Shown here in pieces: positions 12,186 to 22,163 of a DNA stretch of 64,000 nt. The position numbers were made by a program, and so were the translations under genes. The stretch covers positions 77,943,396 to 78,007,395 of the forward strand of contig NC_087065.1 of assembly GCF_963678635.1 (NCBI RefSeq). The letters run 5' to 3'. The number at the start of each line of letters is the position of its first letter. The first letter of the stretch is position 1. The notes beneath the pieces were generated by a model, which was not told where the DNA came from, searched no databases, and saw only the letters and a list, made by a program, of their open reading frames with translations. The DNA comes from Symsagittifera roscoffensis. Taxonomy: Eukaryota > Xenacoelomorpha > Acoela > Convolutidae.

Positions 12186-12477
12186 TTCTCTCTTTGCATG
12201 TACAGAAAACACAGAACTGTCTGCATTATGTATGCAATTGTAGACATCAACCGACAGAATCATCAAAATGAAGAAAGTAACTTCTGAAAAAATAAATTGG
12301 TTACAACGGAAAAGGCTTAGTTTTTGAAAATAATTTAATGTAAGCACTGGATTCTTTCAACTGGAACAAGAGAGTAAATATCCATTCACATGAACAAAAA
12401 AATACACGGCCGATAGGTTGAGAACTGGCACCCAAGAAATGAAACTAATATTAACTTTACCAATCGTCTCGTTATGG

Positions 12478-13150
12478 AGCCAAACTGTGCATTCTGCGCA
12501 TTATAAGCGGAATCGGCAACAGGGCAAAATCAGACTTGCCGCGGAATCCGCAACATTGCTACTTTTTTGATCTTTTCTGCTGTTTTAGATTCAACAAACA
12601 AATACCTTAAGCAATGCACCGATCAAAATTGTTCCAAAAATAGGCAAATTTGCGGAATCCGTAAATAAATTTGCAAAATCCAGAGCAGTTTGTGAAATCC
12701 ACAAACAAATGATAATACACTTGTGTCGCTAAGTTGAGTTGTTGCGGAATCCTCAAACTGTATGTGGAATCCGCATTTTGTCTGCGGATTCCATTTACAT
12801 ATATATTAATATGTAGAAACGTTTTAATCTTCATCTTTTATTCACTAAGTGGTCACCAGCAAGTTCAATCTCAATTACTTCGTTGATCAGCTACCAGTTG
12901 TAATACCTGTCTATATCAATTTTTTACACCAACTTCGATCTCAATTCATGTAACCCAACTTCGAGCTCAATTCCGGTCAAACCTACAACTTCGATCTCAA
13001 TTCCTGTAAACCCAAATTTGATCTCAACTCGTGCCACCAACCTCATTTCGACCTCAATTCCTGTCAACCCAAATTTGATCTAAATTCCTACCATCAATTT
13101 CAATTCCAGCAAAGTGAACAATTTGAACAAACTATCAAGTAGGCTCGCAT
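12478..13150. repeat. Repeat family B (GCGGAATCCGC-motif element) with embedded minisatellite
   Basis: It begins with GAGCCAAACTGTGCATTC, which matches the left end of the element at 25617. It then carries many spaced copies of the short palindrome GCGGAATCCGC and variants between about 12510 and 12790. From about 12860 to 13090 follows a degenerate tandem array with a unit near 30 bp, each containing CTTCGATCTCAATTC. The same order of parts occurs at 25617-26200. No right terminal inverted repeat was found here, so this copy seems incomplete. Confidence 0.65.
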
Positions 13151-13865
13151 CTAAATTCATCAATTCATTTCAAACAATTCAATTAAAAAAAGTTATTTAA
13201 ATTTAACCTTTTTTTTTATTATTTTCAAATTGCCAAGATATAGTTTGATAAAACAACAATTTTAGGAACAAATTTTTTTGTTTTTTGAAATAAAATTAAT
13301 TTCTGATGTAGTTGTTCAAGTTTTTTTCATTTTTATCTAAAACGGATCTACTCAAGTTAGTTTCTTTAATAGATATTTTTCCCTATGAGCAAATTACTCT
13401 AAATAGGTAGATGGCTTACTATGAGCAACTTTGACGGGCCGGCATAAATTCCATACTTTTACATATACTGCATACAGTGAAACGGACTGGGCAATATTAT
13501 GTCTAAAAACTTTTCGGTAGTTAACCTGGACGGCATATCTACCACGGCATGCTTTTAAAAAGCATCGGAAAATGCTCTTTAAGAAATATATGTGTTCGTT
13601 GAACTAGCCCCATTTTCCTCAAACACAAAATTTCAAGATTGATGGCGTCTAAAAATTCCTGAGGTTAAACTGCCCCAAAAATTAGCAGCACACTGTGTGG
13701 ATGATAACTCAATAGGCCTTTCTGGTTACTGGTGTCGCTGGAACCAATATGAAAGTTTATCCTGTCAATTTCCTCATCAAGCCAACACCTTTTTTTTGCC
13801 CGAGAAGTCGCAAAATTCTAGCTAATTGGGTGAGCGATAACACTCAGGTCGCCGCTAATTTTGTT
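13151..13865. other. No gene seen
   Basis: AT-rich sequence with poly-A/T runs and short frames only. I see no domain, repeat match or RNA gene here. Confidence 0.5.
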
Positions 13866-14101
13866 CTAAAAACAAGCACAAGAGAATAAATCATATTTGT
13901 TTTTGGAAAAACATCGAAAATGAAACAAACAGCTTGATACAAGAAAATCTTCCACAGCAAGCTCCGCCACAACAGAAGACATTCTCAGTGTAACATCCGC
14001 ATTGTCGATAGAACTCATTGCAGCAAATACTCGTTTCTTCGTGAAATCGAATTTCAAACAATCAACACTGTTTTTTTCTACGTCGCGCAAGGTAGTCGCT
14101 C
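13866..14101 (-). CDS. Exon-like frame, unrecognised
   Basis: On the minus strand an acceptor-like TTATAGTTAG precedes 14101. The frame that follows reads ATTLRDVEKNSVDCLKF at its start and stays open for about 78 codons, with balanced amino-acid composition over the first 55 residues. The likely real exon ends before the hydrophobic, low-complexity tail. It lies downstream, on the same strand, of two other exon-like frames (14482-14898 and 15457-15750), so the three may belong to one gene. No family recognised. Confidence 0.3.
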
Positions 14102-14481
14102 CTAACTATAATCACAAATTAGAATGCGATAAATAAAAATACCGATAATGATAGGAATCAGTTGTTTCCGGAAAAGCAGTATAAGTTTCCAGTATATCAG
14201 ATGCAATCGATGATAATGAATACAGACTATCAAGTTAGTAGGATTGGATTACTTAATGGATTAGTTACACATTTTATTAGTATAATGATCATTTTACCTG
14301 TATTACAACGTTGATGCATGGAGAAAATTTTAAAGAGATTTCAATTTCTGGCGACTCATTTTAATCAAGGCGACTCAAAATATCTTCCTGCGGTTTTTCC
14401 TCCTTGTTTGTTTTTTTTTGGCCGTGGGCTCCGAGGGTTTTTGTTCGGGTCTAAGTTTCTCAGCATCCTTAATCATTAACT

Positions 14482-14898
14482 TTATGAAATTGTCTGGCAG
14501 GATTCTCCGGCTCGTTTACTTGATTCGGCTTGTGAATCGTTTCTCAAATCGGAGTGCTTAACGTATAAAACGCCACTACCTGATGGTTCATTTCTAGCAG
14601 CCTGAGTTTTGATGACCAAACGAACTGTGCACTGGGACACAAAAGGGTCGTTGATGATGACACTCCCTTTTTTGACACTCCCAGCGTGTTCGAAAAAGAC
14701 CATCGAGCCCTTGTGCAGCCACCTGGGGTTGAACGATAGCTTCTCCTTTCTCGAATTCCGCTTTATGCTGATGACGCAAGCATCATTGTTTTCGGGAAAT
14801 TTTCTCATATTCCATGCTACTGCGTTTTCTTTTGTGTCTTCTATGACGCTAAAGGTGGAACTTCCCGGCCAATCAGACCATTTAATCTTTATGCATCA
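14482..14898 (-). CDS. Exon-like ORF, unrecognised protein
   Basis: The minus-strand frame is open for 138 codons, including about 30 codons upstream of the first ATG at 14808. It begins after an in-frame stop with CIKIKWSDWPGSSTF. It is clearly less AT-rich than its surroundings and has a globular composition, with alternating hydrophobic and polar residues and two Cys in the core. This suggests real protein coding, perhaps a beta-rich domain. The C-terminal third is Ser/Lys/Glu-rich and probably disordered. I do not recognise the family. It may be one exon of a minus-strand gene together with neighbours at 13866 and 15457. Confidence 0.35.
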
Positions 14899-15128
14899 AT
14901 CGCTGGTTAAGGATAAAATTACAGCACTTTCCCCCAGATAAAAGTGACGGCATCGAGGACTTCTATTTTTTTATTTGCCCGAAAAGTTCTTCTTAGCAAG
15001 ATGACATGGATGAAAGACTCTAATATGACTGAACTGAGGAGCGATTGAATGAATGAAATGAAATGAGTCTTGGTTCAAGAATTGACTAATGACAATTTTC
15101 CTGATGCAGAACTAATCCAACACTGATA

Positions 15129-15186
15129 ATGACGGCTTCACTGATAAGAACTGCCTTGTAGTTCCGCTTATCAGTGAAGCCGTCAT
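15129..15186. repeat. Perfect 20-bp inverted repeat (hairpin)
   Basis: The arm ATGACGGCTTCACTGATAAG (15129-15148) has its exact complement at 15167-15186. The loop contains AACT/AGTT, which extends pairing by four base pairs with a small bulge and leaves a 7-nt apical loop. Confidence 0.75.
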
Positions 15187-15456
15187 CTTCAATTAGCCAT
15201 CTTATCTTTAAGCAGTCATTATGCCACAGATGCTACAGTCTCCTGGTGAGCTAAAAGGAAAAGAAAGTGTCGAAGCTATTCCTTGGTGGGCTCTTATGCT
15301 GATCAAACACTTATCTTGATCTTGGTGTTCCCATTAAATTGGTGCTGATAAGATGAGTAAACTCCAATTTTGATGAGAGCTTGGCCGATAAATTGAAATC
15401 AGTTAATCCTCTTCTTGTGCTCAGTATTAGTTGCTTCTCTCATTTTTCATCTGAGT

Positions 15457-15750
15457 CTAGTAAAAACGTACGGACTCAAATAAAAAGTCGAACGCTGAAA
15501 GCTCATGTTCAGTGCCTTCCAGTTCTTCATCAACATTTGCAATGCCTTCTAGCATCCCTGTGCTTTCTTCACCAAATAAAATAGTATTTTGTTTGGCACC
15601 CCTTTGACAAAATATTGTTTTGACACAGTTGACCCCTTTGCGAGCACTCACGCAACCTTTCGCCTCGGTAATTCCGCCGACATCTAGGCAACCACATACC
15701 CCTCTGCGACATGTCCATTCAAGCCCCTCGATGGTATATGAGTGCCATCT
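15457..15750 (-). CDS. Cysteine-rich exon-like frame
   Basis: The minus-strand frame is open for about 97 codons. Its first 55 residues hold seven Cys with pattern C-x4-C-x-C, then C, C-x7-C and C-x5-C spacings, mixed with Lys, Arg and Gly. The second half is acidic and turns into a DEELEGTEHE-type stretch. The arrangement resembles zinc-binding Cys-rich modules (for example CXC-type domains seen in DNA-binding and transposase-associated proteins), but I cannot assign it with confidence. The start is not an ATG, so this would be an internal or terminal exon. Neighbouring minus-strand frames at 14482 and 13866 may belong with it. Confidence 0.3.
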   Translation of the reverse strand, partial: RWHSYTIEGLEWTCRRGVCGCLDVGGITEAKGCVSARKGVNCVKTIFCQRGAKQNTILFGEESTGMLEGIANVDEELEGTEHELSAFDFLFESVRFY

Positions 15751-16558
15751 TCAGCAGGATTAGACATATCCAGCCTAATTAGAGTCCAATATGTTGTCAT
15801 CACCGTATCCGATTTCTCCATGGCCATAGGTGTTTCCTCACTATTGAGAAAATGAAAAAAAAACACATGAAAATGAGAGGCGGACCCACACTCCCACGGA
15901 ACCACGAGACGCTAGGAACGACAAGCCCACAGGAAGCCGCAAAAGGGATCAAGCAGAGCCTGAGCATCTAGGCGAAACTGTAAGATGAAGAAATAAATTA
16001 AAAAATGAACACCTTATACAAGCATAAAAAGTTTTGGTAAACTAAGTATCTCTCGAAGCTAAAACAAAATAATATTAGCAACCTGGAAAAGTCTCCCCAG
16101 CCGAAAACCCGATGAAAACGAAACTATCAAAGAAGGCTTTTTACAAACTGTCGAGAAGTCGAATGACTGCGTCGATGAAAGAAACGAGACCTTGACCCAC
16201 AAAGAACAATTGACATTGTTCAGGGCCATTGTCACGTTTCATTTCCCATGCACAGGCATGCTCAAAACAATAGAGCAATATCAACTATGTTATTCATCGG
16301 GCTTTTCGGGGCACCATAAATCTGGTGACGACTCAACTGTTCTTCGTCAATTCATTTGGGAATGCGGTATTCCGGATTGCTCCACTAGTCGATCAGCTCA
16401 AACGCCAAGTAGATTAATAAACGTTCATATTTCTTCCAAAGTGATTTATTTATCAAAATGGAAACCGACATAATATGTAATCTTCATATTATTCATCAAA
16501 ATCTTCATAATATCTTCATAATATTCATCAAAATATGTAATCAATTTCATTTTTTTAG

Positions 16559-16763
16559 ATTAGCTTCAGAAATCTGGAACAGCCGAAGCGCTCTCTTGCA
16601 CATAAGGTTGCAAAGCTTATGCCTTTGTCTATCAACCCTACGTTCGACATGGAGAAGCTGAAGAAGCACGCTTCAGAAGTTCACCAGAAATTGGACGGAT
16701 ACAAGATTCTAAAAGTTACGTCCACCAGGGACAGCTCACACAGATCTTCGTTCAGCAGATGAC
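16559..16763 (+). CDS. Exon-like frame, unrecognised
   Basis: After a pyrimidine run and AG at 16557-16558 the frame reads ISFRNLEQPKRSLAHKV and stays open for 67 codons to a TGA. It is rich in Lys, Leu, Ser and His and looks helical. The exon probably ends earlier at a GT near 16715. Immediately downstream is a tandem duplication of about 50 bp. It is on the same strand as frames at 17317 and 17877-18248. Confidence 0.25.
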
Positions 16764-16853
16764 GAAATTATATTAGCTGTCGAGTAAAGTTACAAACTTT
16801 TTCTCAGCAGATGACAAAATTATATTAGCTGTCGAGTAAAGTTACAAACTTTT
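16754..16853. repeat. Two-copy tandem duplication, unit about 50 bp
   Basis: CAGCAGATGACGAAATTATA and its following 28 bp occur twice in a row with one difference (G/A). The second copy starts near 16804. Confidence 0.85.
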
Positions 16854-17316
16854 GATCAAACCCAAGACCTGAAGATGTTGGTTGACCATGTTACGAAGCT
16901 GCTCAATCATGGATCAAACAGAAAGTTTTAACCACATGAGAAATCCACAAGCCTGTAACATACCGCCAACGACACTGAGAGCTTTCCAATGATTTCAGGA
17001 AGATTTGCAGAGTCGTGTATTGATCCAGAGCTAGGTCGGCATTTTTGATGTGGAGTTTGCTGTCTTTGGAAACTTAGCTACTTTTTCCAGTCTTATTTTT
17101 ATTGACTCGATAAGTATATCTTAACAAAACTTCTTTTTTGAATCAGATATTTGACTTTTTTACTTAGTCACGAACATCAATGCCGACAAAACTGCCTCCA
17201 ACCAGGAGTTCCCAGTGAACACGTATTGGAAGTTGTGGGTCCTCCTAGCCAATTGATCGACGCTTCAAATGAGGACTGTCCATTTTTTAATTGGAACGTT
17301 TGGCTGGGTTGTTAAG

Positions 17317-17495
17317 CGAAATACTCCGCCCAGAAGAGAAACGAGGCCATTATGAAGACGGTAGAAGTTGTACATTCCTGCCTGGGTCAAAGATTAGGCT
17401 TCTTAAACGCCAGGAGAGACCTTGCACCTTTCGAGCAACTGCGCTTTGGCTATGGAGACAAGGTTGCTCAAGCGTTGTCTGACGACAGCAGTTAA
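17317..17495 (+). CDS. Exon-like frame, unrecognised
   Basis: After TTAAG at 17312-17316 the frame reads KYSAQKRNEAIMKTVEVVH and continues to a TAA at 17493-17495, about 59 codons. Composition is that of a soluble helical protein with few low-complexity residues, and the GC content is above the local background. A short open frame just upstream (17170-17300) could be a preceding exon. No family recognised. Confidence 0.3.
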
Positions 17496-17876
17496 ACACA
17501 ACATCTTTGTAACGAGCGTCTTCATGTAACAGAATGTAGTTTGAAAATACTCATCTTTTGTTTTAGCCATTATGTTTTAACCAAAAACCCTATTTTGATC
17601 GACGTGCACTTACCCGTGTTTTTGGTTGACCGTTTTTCTTAGTAAGCTTAGGTGCAACAGAACACTGGAATAGATCTGTGTTGAACAAACAGAACAGCCA
17701 ACCTTTGCCAAAATCACCGACAGAACAGCCAACCTTGCCTGCTCATCAGACGAAACCAAAAAATTTTTAAAATCGTTTCAAACTTTGTTGCGATCAGACA
17801 ATGTTCCGATTTTCAGATTTTGTTCCAATCAATGCCGCCAATTTTCTTGAACATCATTGATGCTGATGCTTCCTAG

Positions 17877-18248
17877 TCAGCTGCCAAGAAATTCTCTGTC
17901 TCAAAAGCTGTCAAGGTTGTGTCGTTGGGACACGTACATAGAGGGAAGTTGAAGAAGACAGAAGTACCGACGAATGAGTCAAGCTACCTGCTGTTATCGC
18001 AGGCTGGTGCAGTAACAACAATTCCCCAGGAATTCTCCGGTACCTCTGTAATGTACATTTTAGGAAGAGAGTAAACAAAGTTGTATGTACCAATTTTTTC
18101 AACGAAATATACGAATAAGTTCTATTTAGTTCTTTTTTCTTTTAGCCTGCAAGACACTTTAATTTGTGGCCCCGTCTGTCAACAACAAGCAGATAATCCA
18201 GAATTATCTGATGCAGCAATCCCTGAAACACATGATACAAATAGTTGA
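17877..18248 (+). CDS. Two exon-like segments in compatible splice phase, unrecognised protein
   Basis: Segment 17877-18070 follows TCCTAG and reads SAAKKFSVSKAVKVVSLGH in its first part. It ends in AGAGA before GTAAAC, a good donor. A second segment starts after TTTTAG at 18146, and the phases match: two bases from the first exon plus one from the second complete a codon. The joined frame continues for about 33 residues to TGA at 18246-18248, ending PETHDTNS. The intron would be 75 bp. The phase match across plausible splice sites is the main support. I do not recognise the product. Confidence 0.35.
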
Positions 18249-19027
18249 AAAACACTCCGAGTCAGTTGCTCTGTGGGTCAATTTCATCCATCGTGGACAG
18301 CTGTTGACGGCTGCCACAGTTTTCCAAAATGAGCGGAAAGACGAAGGACGCTTCAGGAGCAGCTACTCTGCTTTTTTGAGGTTGGCTCTGAATGAGCTCG
18401 TAGTGCATCTTGGTTAGTATCATAGATTGAATTGATACATTTTCATCAAAAGAAATAAAAATAGAGAAGATATTTAATAGCACCAGAGGCACGATACTGC
18501 AACAAAAATTAGAAGACCTAGAGGAGGTCTAGAGATTTCTGAAGGCGCACGTCAAAGCCTTAGATAACCCGTTTGCCACGATGATTTGCGTAAATACCTT
18601 TGGCTGAATTTCATCCCAGATACTGATATACTAACTTCCATAATCGGAAAACTGCACCCATTTTGATCGCATATACAAAATACTCAATTGATCACAAAAA
18701 TTGAGTTTGGTCATCCCGTATACTGAAACAATCAAACCTTAATAATTTTGTGTTTTAGCCAACAACTAAGGAAACGCTGGGGAATAAAGATGAGATGGAC
18801 AGTCTAATCTAACACCATCTTCAGCCATGCGGGGCGTTGCCAGTCGGAGCACTGCTTGCCCCAATATCAGTCAAAAGGGCCCAAATTTGATTTTTTTTAA
18901 TGTCAAACTGTCTAGATTTAGTAAATGACGTTTTGAAGCAGTTTTTTCTATCAATTGTGATTCGCGATCCTAACTTTTATCATGCAGTCTCAGTAACTAA
19001 CTGAATAATTGTAATTCAGAAAACACT
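18249..19027. other. No gene seen
   Basis: Open frames exist at 18262-18492 on either strand but none resembles a known protein. The rest is AT-rich without repeats that I can match inside the window. Confidence 0.4.
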
Positions 19028-19258
19028 ATGGGATCATCTTCATCTCTAAACGAAATTGCATGCGAGTCTCAAAAAATGTGCCCGATCTGCTGCGAAGAGG
19101 GGAGACTCTTGCATCAAGTTCACGACGGGCAGGTGGCACATAAGCTGTGCATAACTTGTTGGCAAAGGGTGGTAGATGGGTCGCAGCAAAAATTCTCCTT
19201 CTGTCGGCAAGATCTGGAGCCGTTCAGTCGAATCTCCTTTCGTGACTATTGCTTTTGA
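19028..19258 (+). CDS. Small RING-like zinc-binding ORF
   Basis: The 76-residue ORF starts MGSSSSLNE, a possible N-myristoylation signal (Gly2, Ser6). It holds CPICCEEG, then H-x2-V-H spacing, then H-K-L-C-I-T-C-W, and ends with FSFCRQDLEPF. This is the order expected of a RING finger (C-x2-C, C/H-x-H, C-x2-C, terminal C-x2-C), but the last pair is incomplete: only one Cys is present in FSFCRQ. It could be a small E3 ligase-like protein, the first exon of a larger gene continuing at 19410, or a transposon-derived RING protein. The ATG has no obvious upstream exon. Function is inferred from the motif only. Confidence 0.45.
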   Translation: MGSSSSLNEIACESQKMCPICCEEGRLLHQVHDGQVAHKLCITCWQRVVDGSQQKFSFCRQDLEPFSRISFRDYCF

Positions 19259-19409
19259 CCTTGATTTTTGTTAAACTAACTAAAACTGAAGCCATGTGAA
19301 CAACCCCTCCATTTCATCTTTGACACCTAAGTTGAACCTTCCCAATATAAACCACAAAACAACATCCAACCCTCTTCCTCCATAAAAATCATGTTTATCA
19401 TTTGTTTAG

Positions 19410-19855
19410 TTTCAATGAAGAAGATACAGAGGACGAGCAGTTACCAATTGTCCCGGACGAGGATGACGGGCAAACTGAAGAGGAGACCATGTTGCCGTTC
19501 CAGGGCTCTGATGAGGAGCCGACGGTGCTAAGGAGCATTTCGGACTTCCCTGGTGTTTCCAGCAGTGACGAGGAGGCAAACGCTGCATTGGCCGTTATGG
19601 CGAGCGGGCGCTGGCGCGGGCGGGTCGCGCTAGGCTCTGGAACGGCCATATCGACTCTGAGGACTCTGACGAGAGCATGCTTGACAATGGGGCGATTGGG
19701 CGCGGGCGCGGGCGCGGTCGTGGGAGAGCATCGCCATTGAGTTCAGCGCCGTCATTCGCCGGGAATCTGCCAGGCCAGGACGGAGGCCGCGGTTGAGGCC
19801 GAAGCACCGCTGGGTCGTCCCAACTCGATGTCGGATCCTCAGCGTAAAAATTCAA
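19410..19855 (+). pseudogene. Acidic then RG-repeat-rich ORF, apparently frameshifted
   Basis: After TTGTTTAG the plus strand encodes an acidic stretch (NEEDTEDEQLP, later GSDEEPT and SSSDEEANA) to about 19600. The same frame then becomes implausible. From about 19605 another plus frame gives HIDSEDSDESMLDNGAIG, an (RG)n tract and a Ser/Pro/Gly tail up to about 19795. This suggests one coding unit broken by a frameshift, or two exons. GC content rises sharply at 19600-19800. Acidic plus RG-rich segments are typical of disordered nucleic-acid-associated proteins and of the N termini of some transposases. It follows the RING-like ORF on the same strand. Confidence 0.3.
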
Positions 19856-20549
19856 AATCTCGAAATATATTACTCAAACATTTAATGACTAATTTATTGG
19901 TCAATTGTTTTTTAAAGCAAATGCCTTCATTCAGCTCTCCCTCTCTGCCCTCATAGTTGACAAAAACTCCATTGATGCTTCATAGTTGACACAGTCCTAA
20001 AGGTTCAAAATCTCAAATCTAAAAACATATTACTAAAATATGACTTTTCGACTAGTTAATTAGAAAAATGATTTTTAGTGCAAATCCTGTCAGTCACCGC
20101 TCGTCTTCCTCTACCCACAGTAGTTTGGTGCTTAGTTGACACTATCTTGGTGCCTAGCAGAATCACTATCAGTTTCGGTTTGCAATGAGTCACTTTCACA
20201 TAAAGCCAGTCTATCATCAATCCTTGTCAGTATATCAGAGTCACAAAGCCAGTCTATTATCCAGGTATTTCTTTTTTTTTTCGCGAAATGGCTCTAAATA
20301 AACCTAATTGTTATTGTGTTTTTTGGATTCACCCGTGTCACGTTAGTTTTGCGCCCAATTGTCCTATTTTTTTGACTGTAACTAAACCTAGGATAATTGT
20401 TTACACTCAAGACGGCCTGATGAGGATCAAAATGTGAATGAGGATCTCAAGAGGATCTCTTTTCTCAAAAATTATAGAAAAACATTTTCAGTCCTCTCTT
20501 TATTAACTCACTGTTCAAACCTTCTTTTTTCTTTCTATAATTAAATCAG

Positions 20550-20957
20550 TATTTGCCGGTCCAATATCAGAAATTCCTGGGGTTTCATTTGATCGCGTCA
20601 ATGGTGAGAACATCAAATCGACGTTTTATTTTCATTCGCACTGTCATACAGAGCACATGTTGGGCCTTAATGAGCCTGGCTTTTTGAAAGGTTAAAACCC
20701 TATAACTTTAAACTTTATAGTCCATCAGTTTGGGCTGCTTTGCTTAGTGCATTGCCGCCTTATGTTATTTTAACTCCATTTTTAAAACCAATGGCTTCAA
20801 AAAATGAGATAACCTTGAATAAATCATCGGAAGGGGACGAGACTCATCTGTCACTCCCAACTGTCACTCCTATTCCTGCAGACCACTGTCCAGGTTCAGT
20901 AAAATTATTACAAGTAGTTTCCAAAGAGAAATCTGTCCTTTTTACTGCCAAGTTGGT
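20550..20957 (+). pseudogene. DCLRE1C (Artemis)-like nuclease, two exons, probably degenerate
   Basis: Exon 1 (20550-20690) follows AATCAG and encodes FAGPISEIPGVSFDRV then HSHCHTEHMLGLNEPGF, the layout of the SNM1/Artemis metallo-beta-lactamase N terminus (F-x-G...P-x-x-x-x-D-R, then HxHxDH). Exon 2 starts after CATCAG at 20729 in matching phase and contains SALPPYVIL and later PADHCPGSVKLL, the conserved P-A-x-H-C-P-G-S motif, followed by VLFTA. These proteins open hairpins and trim DNA ends in non-homologous end joining. Two departures stand out: the metal-binding Asp of HxHxDH is Glu, and the TGD expected after VLFT is not present in frame. I see no convincing downstream exons. The frame stays open to 21174 with less protein-like sequence. 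Confidence 0.55.
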
Positions 20958-21630
20958 CATACGAAGCGAGAAAGCATTTTTTTTTCGAAAACTTAAAGAA
21001 GTTGCCTACACAGTTTTGATATTATTTTCATCAACACAACGTTTTGCAAAACAGATTTCAATTTTATACCTTGTGCGGAGAGCTGCATTTCATTTATCTT
21101 TCAAGCCGTGTCCGCATGGCTCTCTTCATTTAAAAATAGTGTGGTCCATTTTTGCTAAAATTATGAGTTTTTGATGAAAAAACTTGCACTTAGATTCAAC
21201 ACTAAATTTCACGCTTCATTGTATCAAAATCAACTGTACAAAAGTGTTTCCTCCATTCAAAACTGGCTCACCTGAGATGGCGTCTGCGAACATAAAAATG
21301 TTTTGCAAGCCGGGCAACCCCGGTCCAGAAGTGCTTACAATCATTCCAACCGCAATGATCTTTACTAAAAATGAGATAATGCCTGGGAGAATGGTTATTG
21401 CAGCGTCTGAGAGAACCATTTGATGCTGTTTTTCTTTGTACTCTTTAACAGACGAAATATTTGATTTCCTTTCGTGTCTGCAGTTCGAAAGTATCACACT
21501 CTTCGTTTGTTCGTATGCAAATACTTGGCTTGATTCTGTGAAAGCTTTTATGTTAAATACACTTAAACATCAGAAACCAAACACGTCAAATGATTTGAGT
21601 ACAAGTTTGTGGAAAGAGAAAGTTATATTC

Positions 21631-22163
21631 AATAAGAGAGTTAAGCGCAGTTCTTATCTGGAAAATATTTCAAAAACAAACCAGAGCACGAATACCATCA
21701 TTATGCACAGGAACACATCGAGCCACTGAAACAACAGAGACGCTTTGTCGAAGGTGGAGATTTTGAGGGAAAAGGTTCAGAAACAGCAGAAACAGTCGAG
21801 GAGACAGAAAAAAACAGAACCGAAAATTTGATCGAATTGCTCAACAATTTCATAAAACAAGGATACCTATTTTTCTGACCATATTTTCTCATGTTGAATA
21901 AGAGAGTTAAGCGCAGTTCTTATCTGGAAAATATTTCAAAAACAAACCAGAGCACGAATACCATCAGTATGCACAGGAACACATCGAGCCACTGAAACAA
22001 CAGAGACGCTTTGTCGAAGGTGGAGATTTTGACGGAAAAGGTTCAGAAACAGCAGAAACAGTCGAGGAGACAGAAAAAAAACAGAACCGAAAAGTTGATC
22101 GAATTGCTCAACAATTTCATAAAACAAGGATACCTATTTTTCTGACCATATTTTCTCATGTTG
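21631..22163. repeat. Two-copy tandem duplication, unit 266-267 bp
   Basis: AATAAGAGAGTTAAGCGCAG begins both copies (21631 and 21897). The copies differ at only a handful of positions, including one extra A in an A-run. Each unit contains a plus-strand open stretch with EHIEPLKQQRRFVEGGDF and an acidic ETAETVEETE tail, which could be a duplicated exon. The extra A in copy two shifts its frame. Confidence 0.9.

Noticed and set aside
21216-21497. Minus-strand 93-codon frame with a hydrophobic, transporter-like look
   Set aside because: The opposite strand is open over nearly the same span, the sequence matches no family I know, and it lies just downstream of the plus-strand Artemis-like exons. 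No splice or start evidence favours it.
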